Of a stretch of DNA of 16,066 nucleotides, positions 7,583-14,528 are shown piece after piece. Below the pieces are notes generated by a model. That model was not told the DNA's origin. It made no database searches and was given only the letters and a program-made list of their open reading frames with translations. The first letter of the stretch is position 1; each line of letters starts with the position of its first letter. Made by a program: the position numbers and the translations under genes. Origin of the DNA: Erysipelotrichaceae bacterium (lineage in GTDB: Bacteria > Bacillota_I > Bacilli_A > Erysipelotrichales > Erysipelotrichaceae); NCBI GenBank assembly GCA_017405675.1, contig JAFRAB010000016.1, positions 1 through 16,066 of the forward strand. Reading direction: 5' to 3'.

Positions 7583-9106
7583 ATGAAAATACTCAAGAAG
7601 CTATTCAGCAGAACACTCTTCATGATCATCATGATCATTCTGGAAATCATGCTGATTTCTCAGTTATTCAAATGGTTCGGCAGTAAAGTCGCCTGGATCG
7701 AAGGACGGTTAAGAATTTGCAGCATACTGATAATTCTTGGCATCGTCAACAACAGCAAGCATCTTTCCAGTGACATGTTATGGATCCTGTCCATTATGAT
7801 CTCGCCGGTTTTCGGTACCGCCATATACCTGTTACTGGGAGCCAATCTGCTTTCCAGCAGGACTTTCCATAACATCCTGATTTATACACTGGATGCCGTG
7901 AAATACTATAAACAGGACCCGGAAGTACTGAAGGAAGCAGAAGAAAAGGCACCTGAGTACAGCGGACAGTTCCGTTATATTTCTGACAGTGCTCATTTCC
8001 CTCTTTACCGTAACACCGGATTCTCCTATTACGGTTTAGGTGATGAAGGCTACCCTGTAATGCTGGAAGAACTGAAAAAAGCCGAAAAATTCATTTTCAT
8101 GGAATATTTCATCATCGAAGAAGGACAGATGTGGAACAGCATTCTTGAGATCCTTAAGGAAAAAGCAGCTGAAGGTCTGGATGTCAGGGTACTCTATGAC
8201 GACCTCGGCTCTTTCTTCACTCTTCCTTTTTCATATGATCAGGACCTTGAAAAATACGGCATCAAATGCATACCTTTCAATAAGATCAATCCGTTTATCG
8301 GTACCATTGCCAATCACCGCGATCATCGTAAGATCACGGTGATTGATGGAAAAGTCGCTTTCTCAGGAGGTGTAAACCTGGCTGACGAATACATTAATGT
8401 CAAAGTTGTCCATGGACACTGGAAAGACAACATCATCAGGATCACCGGTGAAGCTGTCTGGTCATACACCGTAATGTTCCTGACCCACTGGAACGCCTTA
8501 AGAAAAACTGACAGCGATTATACGGTATACAAGATTAATACAGAACCCGCAGAAAACTTTGACGGCTATATCGCTCCATATGGCGAAACTCCTCTGGGTG
8601 ACGAAAGAACCGCTCAGAACATTTATCTTAACATTCTCAATCAGGCTAAGAATTACTGTTACATCTTCACTCCTTATCTGATTATTGATACTGATTTCAT
8701 TAATGCGTTGATCCTGGCAGCTAAAAGAGGTGTTGATGTCAGGCTGATGACGCCTGGTGTTCCTGATAAAAAGATCGTTTATGGCATTACACGTTCCTAT
8801 TACCGTCAGCTTATTGAAGGTGGCGTCAGAATAATTGAATACACTCCAGGCTTTGTTCATGCCAAGGTCTTTGTCAGCGATGATAAGATAGCTACTGTTG
8901 GAACAGTTAACCTCGACTACCGCAGCCTGTATCTGCATTTTGAAAACGGGACCTACCTCTATGATGTTTCAACTATCATGGATATCAAGAAAGATTTCCT
9001 GGACGCCGAAGCCGTCAGTACTGAATTCAACCTGAAGGACCGTCGCATACGCCCTCTGACAACATTCCTGATTGCTTTGTTAAGAGTATTTGCCCCGCTT
9101 ATGTAG
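7583..9106 (+). CDS. cls: Cardiolipin synthase (phospholipase D family)
   Basis: Condenses two phosphatidylglycerol molecules to cardiolipin and glycerol at the cytoplasmic membrane. The 507-residue length is typical of bacterial PLD-type enzymes. N-terminal membrane segments lie at about 11-30, 45-56 and 66-88, with the PISPVFG...YLLLG-like pattern common in Cls (here MISPVFGTAIYLLLG). Both HKD motifs are intact: H248-x-K250-x4-D255 followed by GKVAFSGGVNLADEY, and H426-x-K428-x4-D433 followed by TVGTVNLDYRS. The start has AGGAGG (7571-7576) just before ATG, 14 nt after the VanZ-VOC stop, so the two genes are very likely co-transcribed. The C-terminus ends with a short hydrophobic helix. Nothing is missing or broken. 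Confidence 0.94.
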   Translation: MKILKKLFSRTLFMIIMIILEIMLISQLFKWFGSKVAWIEGRLRICSILIILGIVNNSKHLSSDMLWILSIMISPVFGTAIYLLLGANLLSSRTFHNILIYTLDAVKYYKQDPEVLKEAEEKAPEYSGQFRYISDSAHFPLYRNTGFSYYGLGDEGYPVMLEELKKAEKFIFMEYFIIEEGQMWNSILEILKEKAAEGLDVRVLYDDLGSFFTLPFSYDQDLEKYGIKCIPFNKINPFIGTIANHRDHRKITVIDGKVAFSGGVNLADEYINVKVVHGHWKDNIIRITGEAVWSYTVMFLTHWNALRKTDSDYTVYKINTEPAENFDGYIAPYGETPLGDERTAQNIYLNILNQAKNYCYIFTPYLIIDTDFINALILAAKRGVDVRLMTPGVPDKKIVYGITRSYYRQLIEGGVRIIEYTPGFVHAKVFVSDDKIATVGTVNLDYRSLYLHFENGTYLYDVSTIMDIKKDFLDAEAVSTEFNLKDRRIRPLTTFLIALLRVFAPLM

Positions 9107-9110
9107 CATA

Positions 9111-9140
9111 AAAAAGTACAGTTTCCAAACTGTACTTTTT
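9111..9140. terminator. Two-way terminator between cls and the HAD gene
   Basis: A perfect 14-bp inverted repeat, AAAAAGTACAGTTT (9111-9124) and AAACTGTACTTTTT (9127-9140), is separated by CC. It has an A run on one side and a T run on the other, so it works in both directions. It overlaps the first two bases of the HAD stop codon (9139-9141, minus strand). Confidence 0.88.
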
Positions 9141-9777
9141 ATAACTCATTTATGATCCTGACAGCTTCCTGCATGTCGTCAATGTAATAGCCTGCCCCGT
9201 TCTGCTCTATTGGATAACGGTTTTCCTTACGGCATATGCATGGACATCCTGCAGCATTGGCTGCTTCTATTCCAACCTGGGAATCCTCTACAATGACACA
9301 TTCATCAGGATTTACTCCCAGTTTTTTCATTGCCTTGAAGTAGCCGTCCGGATCAGGCTTTGCTTTTTCAACGTCATCATAAGATACAAAGCAATCAATC
9401 AACTTATTCCAGTCATTGACTTCCAGAACCTCATTGATCTTTTCGGTTCTGCTTAATGAGACAATGGCGATCTTATATCCCTGATTATGCAGAGTCTGTA
9501 ATAATTCACTGGCTCCGGCTGTCCGTAACCGGTGATAATCAAGACCCACATAACCAAGAGGGCGGTATTCGTCAAGAATTTCCTTTACTTGCTGTTCACT
9601 CAGTTCAGGATACATGATTGGCAGCATCCTGGCAAAAGGACGGGCGGCAGCAGTATAGAAATTACTGTCATCCCATTTAAGGCCATGTTTTCGGCAGATG
9701 TCAGCCTTTATTCTGATATTGCGGTATTCCGTTTCAATCAGGACACCGTCAAGGTCAAACAGTACTGCCTTTATCAT
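9139..9777 (-). CDS. HAD-superfamily (subfamily IA) phosphatase/phosphoglucomutase-like hydrolase
   Basis: A 212-residue cytoplasmic HAD hydrolase. Motif I is DLDGVLIETE (nucleophile D8, acid/base D10), motif II is the S107 of VSLSRT, motif III is K140 in KAKPDPDGY, and motif IV is VEDSQVGIEAA (E164, D165). The region between motifs I and II (about 15-85) is a helical C1 cap, which places it with beta-phosphoglucomutase, phosphoglycolate phosphatase and similar small-molecule phosphatases; I cannot choose among them. The ATG overlaps the stop of the LD-carboxypeptidase gene (ATGA) and has no good ribosome site of its own, so translation is probably coupled. It is the last gene of the metG-gltX operon, ended by the hairpin just beyond it. 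Confidence 0.9.
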   Translation of the reverse strand: MIKAVLFDLDGVLIETEYRNIRIKADICRKHGLKWDDSNFYTAAARPFARMLPIMYPELSEQQVKEILDEYRPLGYVGLDYHRLRTAGASELLQTLHNQGYKIAIVSLSRTEKINEVLEVNDWNKLIDCFVSYDDVEKAKPDPDGYFKAMKKLGVNPDECVIVEDSQVGIEAANAAGCPCICRKENRYPIEQNGAGYYIDDMQEAVRIINEL

Positions 9778-10796
9778 TTCTGTTCAAAAGTGATACGGCC
9801 TTTGCCATCAGAACATTCAACGGTAGCCATTGATCCGGAAAGGATCGTCCATATCGGAGCAACATGACCGAAGTCCATGTCATATATTACAGGGATACCC
9901 AGTTCCTTGAAATTATTTTTCAGCAGTTCTTTTACTGTTACATCGAAGATCGGTTCAGGTCTCTGCGGACGGCCATACATGATGCCCTTGCAGTGTTCAA
10001 ACCAGCCGGCATTCTTCAGCTGCCATAAACCTCTGTACTGATCAAGAACAGTCAGATCACAGGATTCCAGATACCAGATGATTCCGTCATCTTTATATTT
10101 CTCAACGAATTCCTTAACGTTGTCAAACTGCGTACCGCAGATATTGGTCAGCAGATCAAGACATCCGCCTACCAGTCGGCCGTTGAAGCTGGCGTCTTTT
10201 CCATCAAGAGTCTTATATACGACATCAGCCTGCAGATTATAGCCATCCAGAGGCTGAGCGTTGAGTTTTGCTTCTTCATCATATACATCGTACTTAGGAT
10301 AGCTTTCCAGAGTATTCTTCTTACCGGTAACGATGTCCATGGCATCCTGTAATGACGGATCCCAAGGTTCCATGCCAAACCCTCCGAAGCAAGGCCCATA
10401 GATGGATGCTACATCACATAAGGTATTAAGGGTAAAGGTCAGGCAGGTATTGTCTGATAAGCCCATGAAATACTTTGGTTTAGCTTTTTTAAGCTTTTTG
10501 AAGTTCAGGTAAGGCAGGATTTCCAGCATCAGCTCACCGCCGGCTACTGAGAAAATGAAGTCTACACTGTCATCCAGATACATCTGCATGAATTCTCTGG
10601 CTCTGATTTTCCCTGAAGTGCTCTTGGCGTGTCTGATACCGCGCAAGTGCTTGGCTGTTACGACATTATAACCCATGTCCTGAAACAGCTTCAGAGTATA
10701 TTCATATCTTTCTTCATATGGACTGCCGCTGACACCGAATGACGGAGCAACTAAACCTATGGTTGCTCCCTTTTTCAACAATTCAGGATATCTCAT
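9774..10796 (-). CDS. S66-family LD-carboxypeptidase (LdcA/MccF-like serine peptidase)
   Basis: A 340-residue cytoplasmic serine peptidase of MEROPS family S66. The nucleophile elbow is MGLSDNT (S114), and the other triad members are E244 in WYLESCD and H311 in DFGHVAPIW. The GRLVGGCLDLLT segment before the glutamate and SVAGGELMLEILPYL before the serine are also family hallmarks. Known members either trim tetrapeptides during murein recycling (LdcA) or cleave aminoacyl-adenylate antibiotics of the microcin C type (MccF). The length, and the 40-odd residues between the YGP block and GRLVGG, look more like MccF (about 344 residues) than E. coli LdcA (about 304), though I see no clear equivalent of the MccF nucleobase-stacking tryptophan. 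It starts within the gltX stop (TAATG), with AAGGAAG upstream, and overlaps the HAD gene. Confidence 0.9.
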   Translation of the reverse strand: MRYPELLKKGATIGLVAPSFGVSGSPYEERYEYTLKLFQDMGYNVVTAKHLRGIRHAKSTSGKIRAREFMQMYLDDSVDFIFSVAGGELMLEILPYLNFKKLKKAKPKYFMGLSDNTCLTFTLNTLCDVASIYGPCFGGFGMEPWDPSLQDAMDIVTGKKNTLESYPKYDVYDEEAKLNAQPLDGYNLQADVVYKTLDGKDASFNGRLVGGCLDLLTNICGTQFDNVKEFVEKYKDDGIIWYLESCDLTVLDQYRGLWQLKNAGWFEHCKGIMYGRPQRPEPIFDVTVKELLKNNFKELGIPVIYDMDFGHVAPIWTILSGSMATVECSDGKGRITFEQK

Positions 10797-12427
10797 TACA
10801 GTACTTCCTTTATTCTGTTCAGTGATCTTTCAGCACCCATGATCTGCATGATGCTCCAGAGATCAGGAGAATTGCGTCTGCCGACAACTGCTACTCTGAT
10901 GGTTTCAGCTACATCAGCAACACTGCCCTTGAAATTCTCAGGGTTTTCCTTATAAGCCTTCATGTCAGAAGTGAATCCGCATTTCTCACCGATGGTCTTA
11001 ACCTTTTCAAACCAGACACTGTTATCATCATTGAAATCATAGCTTTCAACGAACATGTTCAGGATCTCATCGACCTGTTCCTTATCGTATTTGAATTCAT
11101 CTTCTCTCTTAAATGTTTCATCAAAGTAGAAGCTGATGCTTTCAAGGATCTGGGAGGCATTAATGTAGTCTTTTCTTCTCTTCTTGAGATTCAGCCCCAT
11201 ACCTAAGGTCAGGATCTTGTCCATTGTTTCTTCATTTCCAAAGTAAACCTCGTACAGATCACTGTGATATGTCTGAACAAATTCCTTCAGATAGTCCTTC
11301 ATCTGATCCAGTGTGAAGGAAGCTAAATAGGTCTTACAGATGTTATTGAGCTTATCAAGGTCAAATAAGGCACCTGACTGTCCCATCTTATCCAGTGAGA
11401 ACTTGAATTCTTCGATAGGCTTGCCTGGATTCTTCAGATACCATTGTTCAAAGTTCCAGTTAAGAATCGTCATCAGATAGATCTTAACGGCATATGGATG
11501 ATATCCCAGTGAACGGTAATAATCCAGTGACAGTTCAGGGTCTTTACGTTTTGACAGTTTTCTCTTGGTTCCTGTCTCGTCTATTTTCATCAGAACCGTA
11601 GTATGAGCGAACTTAGGCAGTTCAAAGCCCAGCATGTCAAACAGTTCCAGGTGAATGTTCAGGGTTCCCAGCCATTCCTCACCTCTTAAGACGATGGTTG
11701 TTCTCATGAAGTGATCGTCAATGGCGTGAGCGAAATGGTATGTAGGAATGCCGTCAGTCTTCAGCAGAACGGCATCCATGTTATTTTCAACTACGACAAT
11801 ATCGCCTTTGATTTCGTCATGGAAGGTGTGCTTTACTTCAGGATTGCCCATTGACTTCATTCTGATGACAAACGGAACACCTTCATTAAGCTTTTCCTGT
11901 ACCTTTTCAATAGGTGCATCTCTCCAGACGGCCCACTTGCCATAGTAGCCTGTACCCTCATTTAACCGGGTCTGCTGTTCTCTGATGGCAGTGAGTTCTT
12001 CTTCACTGCAGAAACATGGATAGGCTTTACCTTCCTGAACCAGCTTCTTGGCAAAGCACTGGTATATTTCAGCTCTCTGTCTCTGATAGTAAGGTCCGTA
12101 TTTACCGCCTATTTCTGCACCTTCATCATAATTAATGTTGAAGTATTTGAATGTTGAAATAATTGTTTCAACAGCACCTTCTACTTTTCTCTTCAGGTCT
12201 GTGTCTTCAATTCTTAAGAAGAAGACACCGTTGCTCTGATGGGCAACTCTTTCATCAGCCAGGGCGCCATAAAGGTTACCCAGGTGAATGAAGCCTGTCG
12301 GAGATGGGGCCATTCTTAAGACTTCGGCCTTTTCAGGCAGGTCTCTCTTCGGGAACAGCTGTTCGTAGTATTCAGGTGTTTTATCTATGTGCGGGAATAA
12401 TAACTCCGCTAATTTTGCATGATCCAT
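10796..12427 (-). CDS. gltX: Glutamate--tRNA ligase
   Basis: Charges tRNA-Glu with glutamate; in Firmicutes such enzymes often also charge tRNA-Gln for later amidation by GatCAB. The product is 543 residues from the chosen ATG. It has an N-terminal extension of about 36 residues (LFPHIDKTPEYY and on), the HIGH-type motif in APSPTGFIHLGN (H48-L-G-N51), RIEDTD (72-77), and the KMSKS-type motif K290-L-S-K-R294. The C-terminal half is the helical anticodon-binding region. C138-x-C140 is present, but the second pair of the E. coli zinc site is missing. The start ATG lies one base after the metG stop, with GAGGG (12436-12440) eight bases upstream; an in-frame TTG at 12466 lies inside metG and is less likely. 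The stop overlaps the next start (TAATG). Confidence 0.95.
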   Translation of the reverse strand: MDHAKLAELLFPHIDKTPEYYEQLFPKRDLPEKAEVLRMAPSPTGFIHLGNLYGALADERVAHQSNGVFFLRIEDTDLKRKVEGAVETIISTFKYFNINYDEGAEIGGKYGPYYQRQRAEIYQCFAKKLVQEGKAYPCFCSEEELTAIREQQTRLNEGTGYYGKWAVWRDAPIEKVQEKLNEGVPFVIRMKSMGNPEVKHTFHDEIKGDIVVVENNMDAVLLKTDGIPTYHFAHAIDDHFMRTTIVLRGEEWLGTLNIHLELFDMLGFELPKFAHTTVLMKIDETGTKRKLSKRKDPELSLDYYRSLGYHPYAVKIYLMTILNWNFEQWYLKNPGKPIEEFKFSLDKMGQSGALFDLDKLNNICKTYLASFTLDQMKDYLKEFVQTYHSDLYEVYFGNEETMDKILTLGMGLNLKKRRKDYINASQILESISFYFDETFKREDEFKYDKEQVDEILNMFVESYDFNDDNSVWFEKVKTIGEKCGFTSDMKAYKENPENFKGSVADVAETIRVAVVGRRNSPDLWSIMQIMGAERSLNRIKEVL

Positions 12428-12428
12428 A

Positions 12429-14417
12429 TTATCTGCCCTCTTCAAACTGACTTGGATGCTTCTCAAAGAAGTCTTCCTTGGCTTCGATTTCCTTTATCTT
12501 ATGGTGTTCAGGATCTGCCATTAAACTGTAGATGGTGTCAAAGGCGTGATCCCAGCTGAAGAATTCTTCCCCGAGGTTCAGATATTCAACAGTCTTTTCG
12601 GTTCCCATCGGTACGATTGGATGAGACAGCAGGCTGGCTACTCTGACCATGTGGAAGCAGTCGATCAGTACCTGCTTTCTTAATTCGTTATCTTCATTCT
12701 TGTCAGCGATGGCTATATTGCGGGCCCAGTACTTGTTGGCCTGTCTGATATAGGTGTCCAGAATATTGATAACGTTGTGAAATTCAAATCTGTACATTGT
12801 TTCTTCATACTTCAGAATAGTTTCCTCAGCTGTCTTTCTGACTTCTTCGCTTACTTCACCGTAAGGAATATAGCTGTCAAAGTATTTCTGAGCTGCATAG
12901 AAGCATGATCTGATCAGTCTGTTCAGTACGTTAGTAAACAGGTTGCCCTGTGCCAGTACCGGATCGGCTTCCTTAGGGTTGGCATTAGGATTTAAAGGTT
13001 TAGGCATGAAGCTTACTGACTTATTGCCTAAGGCTAATCCCAGGAAATGAGGTCTTAACTGTTCAGCTGTATAGTAGTTCAGTAATTCATCAGCCATTGG
13101 AGGCTTGACGGCGCCTGAACTGCTGGCCTTCTTATCAAGGAACAGAATGTGATGGTTAGCTACCAGAGTAGGCAGACACAACTGTCCTTTTTCAGGGTGA
13201 ATTGACAGTTTTCCCGCTCCCTGCTGAGCCATGAACATCGGCATCTGTGCTACACCGTAGAAGTAAATGTTATCCTGTCCGATGAACTGATAAACATCGG
13301 CTTCTGGATCACACCACCACTTCCTGTATTCTTCATCATCCTTGCCCTGTCTTTTCAGATAGGCCTTGGTGAAGGAAATTGGTGCCCATAATGATTCAGG
13401 CCATACCCAGACGGTTAAGCCTGTTTCACCTTCCAGTGAAGGTGCCGGTACACCCCATTCGATGTTTCCGGTTAATCTTAACGGAACCAGGGTCTTACCT
13501 GTACGGTATCTGATGCCGTTGGCAGTCAGTATCTCACAGGCTTTTTCTCTGTCCGTAAGCTTTTTGAATTCAACAGTGAAGGAACTCTTGACGTTTTCCA
13601 GATCACTGTGTGTATGTTCAGGCAGGGTATCCTTGATTTCAAGGTACCTTTCCAGTCCCTCTTTACGTACGTAAATGATTGGCTGTCCTAAGGATTCCTT
13701 CATGGTTTCCCATACTATTCTTCTGACATTTGGCTTTTTGGAAATGTCATCTACATATTCTTCCAGCAGATCGTTGCATTCGGTAAGCTTGAAATACCAG
13801 TTAACAACGTCTCTCATTTCCGGAGTTTCACCAGTCAGAGTACTCTTCGGGTCAATTAAGTCCTCCGGCATGTACTGGTGGCCCAGATCACATTCATCAG
13901 CGTAGCCTTTTTCTGACTGACAGCCCTGAATAGGACATTTGCCTATTACCTGACGGCCATTCAGGAAACAACCGGCTTTGGTATCATAGAACTGCTTGGT
14001 TACCAGTTTTTCCAGCCATCCGTTTTTATATAAGGTTCTTATGAATTCGTCTGTTTCCTTTGCATGTTCTTCTTTGGTGTCGCCAAGTCCTGAAGCACCG
14101 AAAAGATCCAGAGAGATCTCGTAAGCTTTCAGAGCTTCTTCCTGGTGAATGTGATTTTCATTAACATAATCTTCGATGGTTCCGGTGAAACCTTCATTTT
14201 CAACTTTCTTACGGTAACCTTCCGCAATTGGAGAACCGTAGCAGTCGGTACCGGAAACGAAGATAACGTTCTCCTTACCGATTCTGTCTCTTAGGAATCT
14301 GGCAAATGTGTCAGCGTGAACATACATACCGCCTACATGGCCAAAGTGTAATGACTTATTACCGTAAGGCATGCCGCCGGTTATGACTGCTCTTTTAGGA
14401 AATACAGGACGACCCAT
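12429..14417 (-). CDS. metG: Methionine--tRNA ligase, divergent clade
   Basis: Class I aminoacyl-tRNA synthetase charging tRNA-Met, 662 residues. The N-terminus has VITGGMPYGN and the HIGH motif as H24-F-G-H27, followed by FVSGTDCYGSPI. A zinc knuckle sits at C161-x4-C166...C176-x3-H180, then PEDLIDPKSTLTG, a strong MetRS signature. Two departures stand out: the KMSKS loop reads K430-A-S-S-S434 (LDKKASSSG), and about 65 extra residues (roughly 245-312) are inserted before GNIEWGVPAP. I recall similar sequences in other gut Firmicutes, so this is probably a conserved clade rather than a decayed gene. The anticodon-binding helical domain follows (about 500-640); there is no C-terminal EMAP/Arc1p-like domain. 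GGGAGG lies eight bases before the ATG. It is first in the metG-gltX-peptidase-HAD operon. Methionine specificity is likely but rests on the signatures. Confidence 0.88.
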   Translation of the reverse strand: MGRPVFPKRAVITGGMPYGNKSLHFGHVGGMYVHADTFARFLRDRIGKENVIFVSGTDCYGSPIAEGYRKKVENEGFTGTIEDYVNENHIHQEEALKAYEISLDLFGASGLGDTKEEHAKETDEFIRTLYKNGWLEKLVTKQFYDTKAGCFLNGRQVIGKCPIQGCQSEKGYADECDLGHQYMPEDLIDPKSTLTGETPEMRDVVNWYFKLTECNDLLEEYVDDISKKPNVRRIVWETMKESLGQPIIYVRKEGLERYLEIKDTLPEHTHSDLENVKSSFTVEFKKLTDREKACEILTANGIRYRTGKTLVPLRLTGNIEWGVPAPSLEGETGLTVWVWPESLWAPISFTKAYLKRQGKDDEEYRKWWCDPEADVYQFIGQDNIYFYGVAQMPMFMAQQGAGKLSIHPEKGQLCLPTLVANHHILFLDKKASSSGAVKPPMADELLNYYTAEQLRPHFLGLALGNKSVSFMPKPLNPNANPKEADPVLAQGNLFTNVLNRLIRSCFYAAQKYFDSYIPYGEVSEEVRKTAEETILKYEETMYRFEFHNVINILDTYIRQANKYWARNIAIADKNEDNELRKQVLIDCFHMVRVASLLSHPIVPMGTEKTVEYLNLGEEFFSWDHAFDTIYSLMADPEHHKIKEIEAKEDFFEKHPSQFEEGR
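12436..12440 (-). promoter_or_regulatory. Ribosome binding site of gltX inside the metG end
   Basis: On the minus strand GAGGG lies within the last codons of metG, eight bases before the gltX ATG at 12427. It decides the gltX start over the in-frame TTG at 12466, which lies deeper in metG, and suggests coupled translation. Confidence 0.6.
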
Positions 14418-14425
14418 ACAAAAAA

Positions 14426-14473
14426 CCTCCCTTATAACTAAAAAATTATATCATAATAAGCACAATCTCTCAA
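14426..14473 (-). promoter_or_regulatory. Promoter and ribosome site of the metG operon
   Basis: On the minus strand TTGAGA (14468-14473) and a perfect TATAAT (14445-14450) are spaced by exactly 17 nt. GGGAGG (14426-14431) follows, eight bases before the ATG. This is the best promoter in the window. The leader would be only about 20 nt, so there is no room for a T-box or other riboswitch in the transcript that starts here. Confidence 0.75.
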
Positions 14474-14498
14474 TTAAGCAGGAGGATATAGATTACTG

Positions 14499-14522
14499 TT
14501 TTTATAAATCATTTTTATAAAA
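14499..14522. repeat. Short AT-rich direct/inverted repeat after the MFS gene
   Basis: TTTTTATAAA occurs at 14499-14508 and again at 14512-14521. Because TTTATAAA is its own complement, the two copies can also pair. It lies just past the MFS stop but has no GC pairs, so I do not call it a terminator. The rest of the 111-bp gap holds the metG promoter. Confidence 0.4.
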
Positions 14523-14528
14523 GAACAT

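Noticed and set aside
8498..8938. Open frame of 146 codons antisense to cls
   Set aside because: It lies over the second HKD motif of an intact cardiolipin synthase and has no ribosome site or recognisable domain.
9532..9867. Plus-strand open frame of 111 codons across the HAD/peptidase junction
   Set aside because: It is antisense to two catalytically complete genes, with no promoter or ribosome site.
14480..14500. Plus-strand AGGAGGATATAG, like a ribosome site for a small gene
   Set aside because: No start codon follows at a suitable distance and no open frame of any size runs from it.
14418..14528. T-box or other riboswitch before the two aminoacyl-tRNA synthetase genes
   Set aside because: The gap is only 111 bp, the promoter lies within it, and the resulting leader of about 20 nt cannot hold a T-box; no T-box-like motif is visible.
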